A stretch of 64,000 nt of DNA from Pedobacter sp. Leaf194 (GTDB lineage Bacteria; Bacteroidota; Bacteroidia; Sphingobacteriales; Sphingobacteriaceae). The notes below the pieces were generated by a model. That model did no database searches, was not told the origin of the DNA, and saw only the letters and a list, made by a program, of their open reading frames with translations. Position numbers and translations under genes: made by a program. The stretch covers positions 248,001 to 312,000 of the forward strand of contig NZ_LMPU01000008.1 of assembly GCF_001423945.1 (NCBI RefSeq), written 5' to 3'. Shown in pieces: positions 34,071-44,310 of this stretch. Within the stretch, counting starts at the first letter, position 1, and the number at the start of each line of letters is the position of its first letter.

Positions 34071-34724
34071 ATGAGTACAGCGCAACTCGAAGAACAGATT
34101 GAGGCAGGAAATTTAGAGGCAGTAAAAACAATTTTGATAAACAGCCCTGCTTTGGCAGGTACTGAGACTTCACATAATGTTTCACCTTTATTATTGGCTT
34201 GCTACTATAAAAGACCGGATATTGCCAATTTAATAGCTGAGTTCTGCGACAGTATAACTTTGTTTGAAGCTTGTGCCGTTGGAAAGTTTGACACCGCTAC
34301 ATTACTTATTTTTCAAAACCCTGACGACATTAATAAATTTTCTGATGATGGCTTTACACCATTAGGACTGGCCTGTTATTTCGGACATGAAGAGCTGGCC
34401 AGATTCTTAGTGCTTAAAGGTGCAGATGTTAATTTAGCCTCCAGAAACGGATTCAATGTTTTTCCGATACATTCGGCTGTTGCTGCAAATAATATAAACA
34501 TCACCAAAATGCTTTTAGATAGCGGCGCCTATCCAAATGTTTGCCAGAAAGCGGGTTTGGCACCATTACATACCGCAGCACAACTTGGTAATATCGAATT
34601 AATAATTTTGCTTTTAGAACATGGCGCAGAGGTAAGCTTACGTATGGAGGGCGGAAAATTGCCAGCAGATTTGGCTGAAGAAAAAGGTTTTCTGGAAATT
34701 GCAGAAATTTTGAGGGTAGATTAG
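34071..34724 (+). CDS. Ankyrin-repeat protein
   Basis: A 217-residue protein without signal peptide, built of about five ankyrin repeats; the clearest are DGFTPLGLACYFGHEELARF, NGFNVFPIHSAVAANNINIT and AGLAPLHTAAQLGNIELIIL. Such proteins serve as protein-binding scaffolds; no catalytic domain is attached. The gene stands alone between the small RNA candidate and the PspC gene. Confidence 0.9.
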   Translation: MSTAQLEEQIEAGNLEAVKTILINSPALAGTETSHNVSPLLLACYYKRPDIANLIAEFCDSITLFEACAVGKFDTATLLIFQNPDDINKFSDDGFTPLGLACYFGHEELARFLVLKGADVNLASRNGFNVFPIHSAVAANNINITKMLLDSGAYPNVCQKAGLAPLHTAAQLGNIELIILLLEHGAEVSLRMEGGKLPADLAEEKGFLEIAEILRVD

Positions 34725-34774
34725 TGTTGTATTCAAAAATTTTTAATGAGAAGTTTAATACTTTACAGTTAGAA

Positions 34775-34993
34775 TTATTCCCAAATTCTCAGCCTGATTT
34801 TTTTCATATATGTTCTGATGTCCAGAACAACGGCGGCAAGAAAATAAAACAGTATCGGGAAACCTACAGCGAGAAATGAAGAATAAATAAAAAACAAACG
34901 AACCTTGGCTGTGCTCATGTTAAGCTTGCTCGCCAGGTAAGTAGATACACCGAAACTCTGCTGCTCAAAATAGGTTATTATTCGTTGGAACAT
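34775..34993 (-). CDS. PspC-domain membrane protein
   Basis: A 72-residue protein with the PspC pattern: FGVSTYLASKLNMSTAKVRL followed by one or two hydrophobic helices (FFIYSSFLAVGFPILFYFLA). PspC proteins sense membrane stress or regulate PspA-type responses. It is short, as single-domain PspC proteins often are. No psp partner gene is nearby. Confidence 0.8.
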   Translation of the reverse strand: MFQRIITYFEQQSFGVSTYLASKLNMSTAKVRLFFIYSSFLAVGFPILFYFLAAVVLDIRTYMKKIRLRIWE

Positions 34994-35108
34994 CGTTATC
35001 TTTTTAGGTTTTTATCTTAAGTGATAAATTGGAGGATTAAATCCTTTTAATTTACCAATACTAATTTAACAAAATTTTTTGGTTAATGTTCAAACGAATA
35101 GCAATTCG

Positions 35109-35324
35109 TTACTCGAGCACCAACTTTTCAAAATCTTGTCTGTCCTCATGTTTGATGAAAAGAAGCTGCTGGTCTGCTAAGCCCGTAAACTTTTTCTTAA
35201 GCTCATCCTTAAACTTTTCAATATCTACGTTATTGTTTAATATCACGGTAAGCGCATCTGCATTGCCTCTTACTTCGATAATTTTATCGGGGTAAAGTTC
35301 TCTAAGTTCGTGTGGAAATTCCAT
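35109..35324 (-). CDS. Small conserved protein of unknown function
   Basis: The ATG at 35324 gives a 71-residue protein (MEFPHELRELYPDKIIEVRG and on); an earlier start at 35369 would add a cysteine-containing lead that does not look coding and abuts the previous gene's stop. It is charged and probably globular. Family not recognised. It lies directly after the DUF2851 gene. Confidence 0.55.
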   Translation of the reverse strand: MEFPHELRELYPDKIIEVRGNADALTVILNNNVDIEKFKDELKKKFTGLADQQLLFIKHEDRQDFEKLVLE

Positions 35325-35369
35325 ATTGACAAAACCGAATAAAAGGTAGAAAGTTTGACAAATTAGCAA

Positions 35370-36652
35370 TTAGGTTTGCCTCAAAATTTTGATGCCAATA
35401 CCACAAGATAAACATTTTTTCGCATCGCAATACTGTTTTTTTAACTGTAAAATTCCCTGAGATGCAAAAGCATTATCAATTTTTACACCTGCTGAAGTAA
35501 ACTTGTCGGCAATTGCATTTTCCTCTGGCGGTAAGCTTTCCAACAATTTTATCGCCCTGCTAACGTAAAATTGCGTTCCAGTATTCTTGCCGTATGCAAA
35601 TAAGAAAAGCGCAACCGTGTTTAACAAAATATTATCTACCGATGGTTTACCAGGCTGGTTGCTGACAACCACTGCGTCTTTTCTAAAATGGTAATGCTTT
35701 TTCCAATAATCGTTAACCGGTAAATTTTCAAATAAGGCTCTGAGCTCTGATATGTTACTGATTTCCATCACTTTTGAAAACAAATGATTTGCCTTTACAA
35801 TTAATGCCGCAAATTGCGCTAAACGCATCGTTGGAAAATTTTGTGGCCGCATTCGCAAAAATTTCCACAGCGAAACATCTATTGCTTGTATGTTATATTT
35901 CTGTTGTAAAAACTGAAACTCCTTTTTTAATTTCGCTGGATATTCATCCTTTAACTCATCTTTTAAAAAACCGGCCGAACCAAAAACAAGGGCTTCAATC
36001 TGTAATACATTATCTTTATGCTTTCCGTAAATTTGTTGCGGAACGGCTTTTGCAAGGAGTTCGAAAGGTAGTGCGTTTACCTTGAAACCAAAGTTACGGG
36101 CCAGAAAACGATAGAATGTTTCGTCCCAGTTTCCATTTAATTCATTTAATGTTTCGATTACGGCATAGCTTTTTTGTTCAAATCTTTCAATTAGTGTTCG
36201 GGATAACCAAGCATCGATAAATATTTTATCGACGTGTTGGATTTGCGCAATACAAGGAAAATCATTCAGATTGATGAACAGCTTCTCATATTTCTGAATC
36301 AACGTTTCCGCGATACGGTTTTTTAATTCGAGTACTGGTAAAACAGAGCCATCTCTTCTTTTAATCTCAACATCGTTATCATAAACTACATGCAGAATTA
36401 CATTTTCATAGCTGGCGTCGGCTTGGTGATTATGCTTTAACCAATCTGATGATTTGATGTGAATTTCTATGTTACCCGCCCAAATTGTGGTTTCAAGTAA
36501 AATTTTACCATTGCAAAAATCCGGACCCGCATTTTTATTCAGAAAACCTTGCTGAATGATTGTCAGGTTTTCGCCCTCAACAGTTTTTAAGCTGTTGTTA
36601 TCGAACGACCTGAACTGCCACAGTAATGAAGAAAATCTTCAGAAATATACAT
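35370..36652 (-). pseudogene. DUF2851 family gene with a one-base deletion near its start
   Basis: The gene starts at ATG 36652 (MYISEDFLHY), shifts frame at 36622/36623, then reads LWQFRSFDNNSLKTVEGEN and continues without stop to 35370. The span is one base short of 428 codons, the usual DUF2851 length. The downstream frame has no ATG near its start, only a TTG at 36302, which would lose 117 residues. C-terminal CDAKKCLSCGIGIKIL matches the family. One missing base (expected after TAC, before TG-TGG) is the simplest reading. It may be a real lesion or a sequence error. Function unknown. Confidence 0.8.
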
Positions 36653-36733
36653 TCCTGAATATAGAAAATATTCCTAAAGGTTTTATGAAGATGCTTCCAG
36701 TATGTGAAATCTTGACTGAATCAACCGATAGAA

Positions 36734-37636
36734 TTATACCACTTCTGCTTTCTTTTTATAATTGGTGATGAATACGCCGGCGATAATTAAAATTGTTGCG
36801 ACAATTAAATCGATACCAACGTGTTCCTTCAAAATTAACCAACCCAGAAATATTGCAATAATTGTATTAAAATAAGTAAGGATGGAAACTTCTGAAGCCG
36901 AAACTTTTTTTAATGCATAATGGTAACAGAAATAGCCCAAAACCGAACCAAATATCGCGAGGTAAACCGCAGCAAATATGCTTTCTGGCTTCCATTTGCT
37001 TGTATCGGCTTCGCCAGAAAAAACAAGCGCCAATCCAAACTGGACTATCGCTGAGAAAACGAATTGATAGAATAGATTTAGAAATATGTACTGAGGCTTT
37101 CCGCTATGTTTTTTAGAATAAATTGTTCCGATTGTCCACCCCGAAACTGCAATTACTAATGATAAAATTCCGTTTCGGTAGCCCGGCTCAAGTAAATCGC
37201 TAATTCCATCTCGAAAAATGAATACAATACCTAGAAAACCGATAAAAACGCCAATAAAACCTTTCAGTGTTGGCTTTTGGATGCCAAGAAAAACACAACC
37301 GAGAAAAACGAGTAGCGGCGAAGTTGCGTTTATCAAGGATGTTAGCCCGCTTGGGATTGTTTTTTCTGCAACGGTCGTCATTCCGTTGGCAATAACAACC
37401 ATCAAAATTGAAAGTAGAATTTGTCTTTTAAAACTATTCCAGCCAATCCACTTTAGCTCTTTTTGTTTTATCAAAATAACAAGAATAATTATAGATGCAA
37501 CGGTTTGACGGATAGCGGTTACGTACCAAGCCGGAATACTTTCTACGGCAACACGAATGCCCAAATAGGTTGTGCCCCAAATTAAAGCAACACCGGTTAA
37601 AGCAAATATAAGTTTTAAGTCTACTTTGGTATTCAT
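36734..37636 (-). CDS. EamA/DMT-superfamily transporter
   Basis: A 300-residue membrane protein with ten hydrophobic helices in two EamA halves: ALIWGTTYLGIRVAVESIPA at the start of the first, and SVLGYFCYHYALKKVSASEV in the second. Members export amino acids, drugs or other small solutes; the substrate is not predictable. It is transcribed alone. Confidence 0.92.
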   Translation of the reverse strand: MNTKVDLKLIFALTGVALIWGTTYLGIRVAVESIPAWYVTAIRQTVASIIILVILIKQKELKWIGWNSFKRQILLSILMVVIANGMTTVAEKTIPSGLTSLINATSPLLVFLGCVFLGIQKPTLKGFIGVFIGFLGIVFIFRDGISDLLEPGYRNGILSLVIAVSGWTIGTIYSKKHSGKPQYIFLNLFYQFVFSAIVQFGLALVFSGEADTSKWKPESIFAAVYLAIFGSVLGYFCYHYALKKVSASEVSILTYFNTIIAIFLGWLILKEHVGIDLIVATILIIAGVFITNYKKKAEVV

Positions 37637-37765
37637 GGTTGGTTGGAAGTTTTATTCAGAAAACACAAATTAACAGAACGGCATTTTATTTTCAGCTCAC
37701 CTACAGCTTTGATGGCGTTAAGAAGTATTGTCGCTAACTTTAACTGGTAAATTCGAAATCTCCGA

Positions 37766-38596
37766 CTAAACTAAGCTTGCTTGAACTAATATTTGCGCCA
37801 TTTCTTGTTGCAACTTCAAAGCCTCTTCCCTGGCCCGCTCTGCAAAATCCTCTCCCTTGCTTGCATAAATAATTCCTCGAGATGAATTTACAAGCAAGCC
37901 GCATTGCGAATTCAGGCCAAACTTGCAGACTTCCTGCAAATCGCCACCCTGGGCACCAACACCCGGAACCAACAAAAAATGGTTTGGAGCAAATTTACGC
38001 ACATCGGCAAAGGCAGAGCCACGCGTTGCGCCCACAACATACATCATCTGCTCATCTGTAGCCCATTGTTGCGATGTTTTAAGTACTTGCTCAAAAAGTT
38101 TCTCGCCACCTATTTCTTGCATCTGGAAATCAGCATGACCTGGATTTGAGGTTAAAGCGAGTAGAATTACCCATTTATTGCTAAAATTTAAGAATGGTGT
38201 AACCGAATCGCTGCCCATGTAAGGTGCAACCGTAACCGAGTCGAAACTCATTTCTGACGACTTTTCATTAAAAAACGTTTCGGCATACATGGCCGAGGTG
38301 TTGCCAATATCGCCTCGCTTAGCATCTGCGATGGAAAAAATGTTCTCGGGAATATACTTCCAGGTTTCAATTAAAGTTTCCCAGCCTTTTTTGCCATAAC
38401 ACTCGTAAAAAGCAGTGTTTGGTTTGTAAGCAACACATAAATCTTTCGTAGCATCAATAATTTGTTTATTAAATTCGAGAATTGGATTTTCGTATTTGAG
38501 CAGGTGCTGAGGAATTTTATCCAGCGAAGAATCAAGTCCGACACATAAAAATGAACGTTTTTTTTGTATCTGCTCAAAAAGTTGTTGCTTAGTCAT
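37766..38596 (-). CDS. pyrF: Orotidine 5'-phosphate decarboxylase
   Basis: The start at ATG 38596 ([20 protein letters not shown]) is preferred over one seven codons upstream. The 276-residue enzyme makes UMP from OMP. The catalytic motif is [15 protein letters not shown] with the Asp-Lys-Asp network. [12 protein letters not shown] at the start and [11 protein letters not shown] near the end fit the longer type-2 PyrF. Soluble, cytoplasmic pyrimidine biosynthesis. Confidence 0.95.
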   Translation of the reverse strand: MTKQQLFEQIQKKRSFLCVGLDSSLDKIPQHLLKYENPILEFNKQIIDATKDLCVAYKPNTAFYECYGKKGWETLIETWKYIPENIFSIADAKRGDIGNTSAMYAETFFNEKSSEMSFDSVTVAPYMGSDSVTPFLNFSNKWVILLALTSNPGHADFQMQEIGGEKLFEQVLKTSQQWATDEQMMYVVGATRGSAFADVRKFAPNHFLLVPGVGAQGGDLQEVCKFGLNSQCGLLVNSSRGIIYASKGEDFAERAREEALKLQQEMAQILVQASLV

Positions 38597-39016
38597 ATAA
38601 GGCCTTATTTGCTGCAAATATGAGGTTTTTAAGTGCTTTTGACCAACAAAAATATGTTCACATTTATCTTTTTTATAAACAATTTAAACTTTTTCTTGCG
38701 GATTACGTTTCAAATACATACAATTGCAACATAATTTCTCAACCGTTTATCTGAATATCCCAGAAAAAATTTATCAAGACTTGTTTTTTGTTACCATTTT
38801 TTGAAAGCGATTTATCGTTTTTATTCAGCTCGTAAACAATTATGAAACCATTTTGAGTGCATCTAAGAATAACTCATTTGTTTTATAGCCTTAAGAATTT
38901 ATACACAAATAAAACCGCCGGGCCAACGCAAACACAAATTTAGGCCTGTGCAGATTTGTAGCAGAAAACGTCTGTTATAAACAAATGAAAAATTTCTTGA
39001 AACATATATATTTAGA
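38597..39016. other. Long AT-rich gap between pyrF and rho
   Basis: 420 bases with no open frame or tRNA. It must hold the divergent promoters for pyrF and rho and probably a long rho leader. I saw no clear promoter box, hairpin with T-run or riboswitch-like text. Confidence 0.5.
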
Positions 39017-40741
39017 ATGTTTAGCAAAACAGAATTAAATGATAAGCTCACACCAGAATTACGTGAACTTGCAAAATCTTATGGCATTGAAGGTGCCGAA
39101 TCCCTTAGAAAAATAGACCTTGTTGAAGTACTGTTACACCAGCAAGAAATAATAAACGCAGCTAAGTCGGGTGCCGACCCATATAGCGAACCTGAGCCAG
39201 TTGCAGTTGCACCTGTTGCAAAAACCAAAACGGCAAAGGCCGAAAAAACACCAAAAGTTGCTGCATCAGCTGCTCCTGCTGCCGCAACATCAGAAAAACC
39301 GGCTAAAAAAAGAGTTAGGCTAAGTAAAGATGAAGCCTCCGCTCCGATTGAAAGAAAAAGAGAATCGGTAACTCTATTTGATGAGCCGCAACACCAGCAA
39401 CAACCAGAAAGGCAGCCAGACAGAATTATTGAATCGGAAGATGGCGGCAGTAAGCCAATTTCTGCATTGATAGAGGAATCAGCAGAAGTAATTCCAGCTG
39501 CTCCGAAACAAAAACAAGAACAAAGAGAAAAACAGGAAAAGGGACAACGCGATGATAATCGCCAGCAGAAACAACCTGGAGGTGGCAACCATCATAAAAA
39601 TGAAAACAGCTACTCCAATCTGGATTTCGATAATGTAATTACAAACGAAGGCGTTTTAGAAATTATGCCTGATGGTTATGGTTTTCTCCGCTCTGCAGAT
39701 TACAATTATTTAACCTCTCCTGACGATATTTATGTATCTCAGTCGCAGATAAAACTTTTCGGTTTAAAAACCGGCGACACCGTAAAGGGAAGCATTCGCC
39801 CGCCAAAAGAAGGCGAAAAATACTTTCCTTTGGTTCGCGTAGAAACCATTAATGGCCGCATTCCTGCTGAAGTTCGCGACAGGGTTCCTTTCGATTACTT
39901 AACACCACTTTTCCCGACCGAAAAATTAAATTTATTTACGGATAACAGCAACTATTCTACCCGTATAATGGATTTATTTACACCGATTGGTAAAGGTCAG
40001 CGTGGATTAATTGTTGCACAACCTAAAACGGGTAAAACTAACCTCTTGAAGGAAGTTGCAAACGCAATCGCTAAAAACCATCCGGAAGTTTACTTAATTA
40101 TTCTTTTAATTGATGAACGCCCTGAAGAGGTTACCGATATGGCCCGCAGTGTAAGAGCAGAAGTTATTGCATCTACATTTGATGAGCCGGCCGAGCGCCA
40201 CGTAAAAATAGCCAATATTGTTTTGGAAAAATCCAAGCGCTTGGTAGAAAGCGGACATGATGTGGTAATTCTCCTGGATTCTATTACCCGTTTGGCCCGT
40301 GCTTACAATACAACTGCGCCGGCATCTGGTAAAATTCTATCGGGTGGTGTTGATGCCAACGCATTACACAAACCAAAGCGTTTCTTCGGTGCAGCCCGTA
40401 ATATTGAAAATGGTGGATCTTTAACCATTTTAGCAACCGCTTTGACCGATACCGGTTCTAAAATGGATGAAGTTATCTTCGAAGAATTTAAAGGTACCGG
40501 TAACATGGAGTTACAGTTAGACCGTAAATTATCGAACAAACGTATTTTCCCTGCAATCGATATTACAGCATCGAGCACACGCCGCGATGATTTGTTACTG
40601 GACAGAGATATTTTACAGCGGGTTTGGATTTTACGTAACCATTTGGCCGACATGAACAGCCAGGAAGCAATGGAATTTGTACAGGCACAAATAAAAGGCA
40701 CTAAGAGCAACGAAGAATTTTTAATTTCGATGAATAGCTAG
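39017..40741 (+). CDS. rho: Transcription termination factor Rho
   Basis: A 574-residue hexameric RNA helicase that ends transcription. It begins with the Rho N-terminal helix bundle ([20 protein letters not shown]). A disordered stretch rich in Ala, Lys, Gln and Glu follows (about 55-195), then the RNA-binding cold-shock-like domain ([15 protein letters not shown]). The ATPase has Walker [25 protein letters not shown] and [11 protein letters not shown]. The long insert is usual in Bacteroidota Rho. It makes the protein about 150 residues longer than E. coli Rho. Confidence 0.97.
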   Translation: MFSKTELNDKLTPELRELAKSYGIEGAESLRKIDLVEVLLHQQEIINAAKSGADPYSEPEPVAVAPVAKTKTAKAEKTPKVAASAAPAAATSEKPAKKRVRLSKDEASAPIERKRESVTLFDEPQHQQQPERQPDRIIESEDGGSKPISALIEESAEVIPAAPKQKQEQREKQEKGQRDDNRQQKQPGGGNHHKNENSYSNLDFDNVITNEGVLEIMPDGYGFLRSADYNYLTSPDDIYVSQSQIKLFGLKTGDTVKGSIRPPKEGEKYFPLVRVETINGRIPAEVRDRVPFDYLTPLFPTEKLNLFTDNSNYSTRIMDLFTPIGKGQRGLIVAQPKTGKTNLLKEVANAIAKNHPEVYLIILLIDERPEEVTDMARSVRAEVIASTFDEPAERHVKIANIVLEKSKRLVESGHDVVILLDSITRLARAYNTTAPASGKILSGGVDANALHKPKRFFGAARNIENGGSLTILATALTDTGSKMDEVIFEEFKGTGNMELQLDRKLSNKRIFPAIDITASSTRRDDLLLDRDILQRVWILRNHLADMNSQEAMEFVQAQIKGTKSNEEFLISMNS

Positions 40742-40816
40742 AATAAGGCTAAAGGTAAAAGATGTAAGGCTGAAGGTTTCCGTATCGGACAACTTCAGCT
40801 TTACACACTTACGGTT

Positions 40817-40824
40817 TAATTTTG
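40817..40824 (+). promoter_or_regulatory. Probable -7 box of pssA
   Basis: TAATTTTG matches TAnnTTTG and lies 34 bases before the pssA ATG. It suggests a promoter separate from rho, 117 bases upstream. The -33 element is not clear. Confidence 0.45.
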
Positions 40825-40858
40825 CAGAACTTTACCTTAACCACACACCATAAATTTT

Positions 40859-41551
40859 ATGAAAAGGCATATCCCTAATTCGATTACCTGTGCAAACCTT
40901 TTTTCTGGCTGCATCGGAATCGTTTTTGCATTTAAGGGTGATTTACAGATTGCAGCATATTTCGTTGTTATCTCAGGCATTTTTGATTTTTTTGATGGAA
41001 TGGTTGCCCGGCTTTTAAATGTAAAATCAGCAATCGGCAAAGATTTAGACTCTCTGGCCGACATGGTAAGTTTTGGTTGTTTACCAGGCGTGGTTATGTT
41101 TCAGCTGCTTAAAACAAGCGATTATTCTTCTGAATACCTGCCTTACTTAGGATTCATAGTCACCGTATTTTCTGCCTTACGTTTAGCAAAATTTAATAAT
41201 GATGTGCGGCAAACTGAAGATTTTATTGGCTTAAACACGCCAATGAACACACTTTTTATCTGCTCATTGCCTTTTATTGCAGTCGATTATCCTCACGTTA
41301 TCGGCTCAACGATTTTACTTATCGCGATTGTGGCACTTACCAGTTTCCTGCTAATCAGCGAAATAAAAATATTTTCCTTAAAGTTCAGCGATTTTAGCTG
41401 GCGTAAAAACAAAATTAAGTTCTTATTCCTGCTACTGTCGGCAGTTTTAATCGGCGTGTTGAAGTTTGCTGCAATCCCATTAATATTGGTACTCTATATC
41501 GGTTTGTCAATCCTTCACTTCCGGGGCGAAAACAAAGAAGTAGCAAATTAA
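40859..41551 (+). CDS. pssA: CDP-diacylglycerol-serine O-phosphatidyltransferase
   Basis: A 230-residue membrane enzyme that makes phosphatidylserine from CDP-diacylglycerol and serine. It has the CDP-alcohol phosphatidyltransferase motif: GIFDFFDGMVARLLNVKSA followed by GKDLDSLADMVSFG, with the three conserved Asp and Gly. Several helices follow. It ends one base before the convergent Hpt gene. Confidence 0.93.
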   Translation: MKRHIPNSITCANLFSGCIGIVFAFKGDLQIAAYFVVISGIFDFFDGMVARLLNVKSAIGKDLDSLADMVSFGCLPGVVMFQLLKTSDYSSEYLPYLGFIVTVFSALRLAKFNNDVRQTEDFIGLNTPMNTLFICSLPFIAVDYPHVIGSTILLIAIVALTSFLLISEIKIFSLKFSDFSWRKNKIKFLFLLLSAVLIGVLKFAAIPLILVLYIGLSILHFRGENKEVAN

Positions 41552-41552
41552 G

Positions 41553-41933
41553 TCACAACTTGTATTTCAGTTTCACCTCTACGATAGTTCTTTCAATCTG
41601 CTGATAGATCTTGTCTATCAATGAGTTCAAACTCGCAATTTGTTCAGCTACATGCGGTAGATTTTCTTGTTTCCGAGCTCCATTTTCTATCAATTGAACA
41701 AAATCTTTCACATCTCCACGACCAACGTAAGTAAATGTGGGCTTTATTTTGTGGGCGCACTCCGCTACCCTTTTCCAGTCTTTTTTAGCTAAGGCATCTT
41801 CAAGTTCTGCCATGTAAAACGGCGTCTGTTCTGTGAAGGTTTCAAAAACTTCGATCATAAATTCAGGATCATGACCTACTATTTCTGTAAGATAGGATAA
41901 ATCTAAGGGATGATTATCTCTGTTATCTTGCAT
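41553..41933 (-). CDS. Hpt-domain phosphotransfer protein
   Basis: Start at ATG 41933 (MQDNRDNHPLDLSYLTEIVG); a TTG two codons upstream is unlikely. The 126-residue protein is a four-helix Hpt domain with the phospho-accepting His in ECAHKIKPTFTYVG. It passes phosphate between response regulators or hybrid kinases; the partners are not nearby. Convergent with pssA, 10 bases after folK. Confidence 0.9.
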   Translation of the reverse strand: MQDNRDNHPLDLSYLTEIVGHDPEFMIEVFETFTEQTPFYMAELEDALAKKDWKRVAECAHKIKPTFTYVGRGDVKDFVQLIENGARKQENLPHVAEQIASLNSLIDKIYQQIERTIVEVKLKYKL

Positions 41934-41949
41934 ACCCAAACTTAGGTAT

Positions 41950-42444
41950 TTACAATTTGTTTACCTCCAAAGTATCAGAAATATTTTCAGCAATTTGTAA
42001 AATCGTTTGCTTTAAAACAGGATGCATTACCTCAGGCGCAATTTCAGCAAGTGGTTTCATAACGAATTTACGGTTTTGCATCTCTGGATGAGGCACCTGA
42101 AGTTTTCCTTCAATATTAATAATTTCATCTCCAAACAAGATTAAGTCGATATCTATTAACCGTTCGCCCCACTTCTCTTTTCTGATTCTACCAAGTTTTT
42201 CCTCAATTTCTAATGCCACATTCAAAAGCATCAAGGCACTTAAATTTGTTTTTAAGGCAACCGCCTGATTTAGAAAATCGGGCTGGTCTTCCTTGCCCCA
42301 GGCTGCTGTTTCATAAATGGATGATACCGCAGTCAGTTCGCCCGCCTCGCTATTTAACAACCTTAAGGCAAGGGCCAGATTTTCCTGTCGGTTGCCCAAA
42401 TTTCCGCCTAGTAACAAATATGCAATTGTGTACTCTAATGCCAT
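41950..42444 (-). CDS. folK: HPPK, folate biosynthesis
   Basis: A 164-residue 2-amino-4-hydroxy-6-hydroxymethyldihydropteridine diphosphokinase. Motifs: LLLGGNLGNRQENL at the start, IYETAAWGKEDQPDFLNQAV, and the catalytic GERLIDIDLILFGDEII with PHPEMQNRKFV. It transfers pyrophosphate from ATP in the tetrahydrofolate pathway. It sits head-to-head with sppA. Confidence 0.95.
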   Translation of the reverse strand: MALEYTIAYLLLGGNLGNRQENLALALRLLNSEAGELTAVSSIYETAAWGKEDQPDFLNQAVALKTNLSALMLLNVALEIEEKLGRIRKEKWGERLIDIDLILFGDEIINIEGKLQVPHPEMQNRKFVMKPLAEIAPEVMHPVLKQTILQIAENISDTLEVNKL

Positions 42445-42494
42445 ATTAAGCCTCGTATTTTTATATCTTTACGGCACAAAATTAAAACATTTAA

Positions 42495-44261
42495 ATGAGA
42501 GAATTTTTTAAGTATTTATTTGCTTCAATGTTAGGATTTTTCCTATCCATAATTGTGGTATTTTTCATCTGCTTTGTAATCATTGCTGCAGCTATCTCTT
42601 CCATTGATGACGACAAAACGGTTACCGTTGGCGCAAATTCGGTGCTGTTTTTAAATCTGGATCAGCCAATAACCGAGCGCACACCTAAAAATCCCTTCGG
42701 AAATTTACCCATAGTTGGTGGCGAAGAAAAAGATGGTATTGGATTAAACGACCTTTTAAAATCGATACAACGTGCAAAAACCGACGACAATATCAAGTGC
42801 ATTTACTTAAGTGTTAGCAGCCCCAATGCAGGCTTTGCTACCATGAGGGAAGTTCGGAATGCATTAATCGACTTCAAAAAATCTCATAAAAAAATATTGG
42901 CTTACAGCGAAGTTTATACCCAGGGAGCTTATTATCTGGCTTCGGCTGCAGATAAAGTTTATTTAAATCCTGAAGGTGCGCTGGAGTTTAAAGGGTTTAG
43001 CTCTGAACTTACATTCTTTAAAGGAACGCTTGAAAAAGTTGGCGTAGAGATGCAGGTAATTCGCGTTGGCAATTACAAAAGTGCAGTAGAGCCTTACATT
43101 TTGGATAAAATGAGCGATTATAATCGTAAACAGGTTACAGCTTATGTTGGTGGTTTGTACAATACTTTTTTAACAGATATCGGCCAAACCCGCGACATTC
43201 AGAAAGATAGTTTGTACAGCATTGCTGATAATTACAAAATCAGGGAACCAAAAGATGCTGTAAATTTTAAGATGATTGATGGACTTAAATATAAGGATGA
43301 AATTCTTGAGGAGCTGAAGGCGATATCCGGTAAAACCAAGAAGCAAAACATAAGTTCTGTGTCTGTTAACGATTATGCGAAGAATAACAGTGCCACTGGT
43401 TCTGGCAAAGATAAAGTTGCAGTAATTTACGCTAATGGCGAAATTACCGGCGGCGAAGGTTCTGATAATCAAATTGGCTCAGAACGAATCTCGAGAGCCA
43501 TTCGCAAAGCCCGTTTGGATGATGACATCAAGGCGATTGTTTTACGCGTAAACTCGCCGGGCGGCAGCGCCCTGGCATCAGACGTAATTTGGAGAGAGAT
43601 CGTTTTAACCAAGAAAGAAAAGCCGGTAATTGCGTCTTTCGGGGATGTTGCTGCGTCTGGCGGTTACTACATCGGCTGTGCTGCTGATAGTATTTTTGTT
43701 CAACCAAATACAATTACAGGTTCAATCGGTGTGTTTGGCATCATTCCAAACTTTCAGAATCTTATGACCAACAAATTAGGAATTACTTTCGATGGTGTGA
43801 AAACCGGTAAGTATGCAGATATTATGGCAACTAACCGCCCGATGACGGAGGGAGAAAGATTTATTATTCAAAACGAATTAAATAGAATCTACAGTGGTTT
43901 TGTTAGCCGCGTTGCGGATGGAAGAAAGAAAAGCAAGAGTTACATCGACAGTATCGGCGGTGGCCACGTTTGGATTGGCACCGACGCAGTTCAAATCGGT
44001 TTGGCTGATAGAATAGGAAGTTTTAATGATGCCATTAAATCTGCAGCCAAAAAAGCGAAGCTTAGAGACTATAAAGTTGTGGAATACCCAGACGTTATCG
44101 ACCCACTGAAATCGTTGCTGGAAGAAAGCACAGACAGAATAAAAACTTACTATACAAAACAAGAGCTTGGCGATAATTTTATGTTATACCAACAGATGAA
44201 AAAAGTTATTGCAAGTTCAGGCATCCAGGCCAGAATGCCTTTTGAGGCAGTTATAAAATAG
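42495..44261 (+). CDS. sppA: Signal peptide peptidase SppA (67K type)
   Basis: A 588-residue membrane-anchored protease with one N-terminal helix. Two tandem S49 domains are visible; the first contributes the Lys (VIRVGNYKSAVEPYI) and the second the Ser (GDVAASGGYYIGCAADSI). It degrades signal peptides left in the membrane. A TATCTTTA promoter-like word sits about 30 bases upstream. Confidence 0.95.
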   Translation: MREFFKYLFASMLGFFLSIIVVFFICFVIIAAAISSIDDDKTVTVGANSVLFLNLDQPITERTPKNPFGNLPIVGGEEKDGIGLNDLLKSIQRAKTDDNIKCIYLSVSSPNAGFATMREVRNALIDFKKSHKKILAYSEVYTQGAYYLASAADKVYLNPEGALEFKGFSSELTFFKGTLEKVGVEMQVIRVGNYKSAVEPYILDKMSDYNRKQVTAYVGGLYNTFLTDIGQTRDIQKDSLYSIADNYKIREPKDAVNFKMIDGLKYKDEILEELKAISGKTKKQNISSVSVNDYAKNNSATGSGKDKVAVIYANGEITGGEGSDNQIGSERISRAIRKARLDDDIKAIVLRVNSPGGSALASDVIWREIVLTKKEKPVIASFGDVAASGGYYIGCAADSIFVQPNTITGSIGVFGIIPNFQNLMTNKLGITFDGVKTGKYADIMATNRPMTEGERFIIQNELNRIYSGFVSRVADGRKKSKSYIDSIGGGHVWIGTDAVQIGLADRIGSFNDAIKSAAKKAKLRDYKVVEYPDVIDPLKSLLEESTDRIKTYYTKQELGDNFMLYQQMKKVIASSGIQARMPFEAVIK

Positions 44262-44270
44262 CGATTGAAT

Positions 44271-44310
44271 GTAAAATAGATGATGAAAGCAATATCATCA
44301 TCTATTTTAC
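44271..44310. terminator. Bidirectional terminator between sppA and the next gene
   Basis: GTAAAATAGATGATGA and TCATCATCTATTTTAC are perfect 16-bp arms with an 8-base loop. It lies between the convergent stop codons and overlaps the stop of the leftward gene (44307-44309). Confidence 0.75.

Noticed and set aside
38597..39016. Riboswitch or small gene upstream of rho
   Set aside because: No conserved motif, hairpin with T-run or open frame was found.
39079..39588. Long minus-strand frame within the rho N-terminal region (169 codons)
   Set aside because: It arises from the Ala/Gln/Lys-rich low-complexity insert of Rho; no start context or family.
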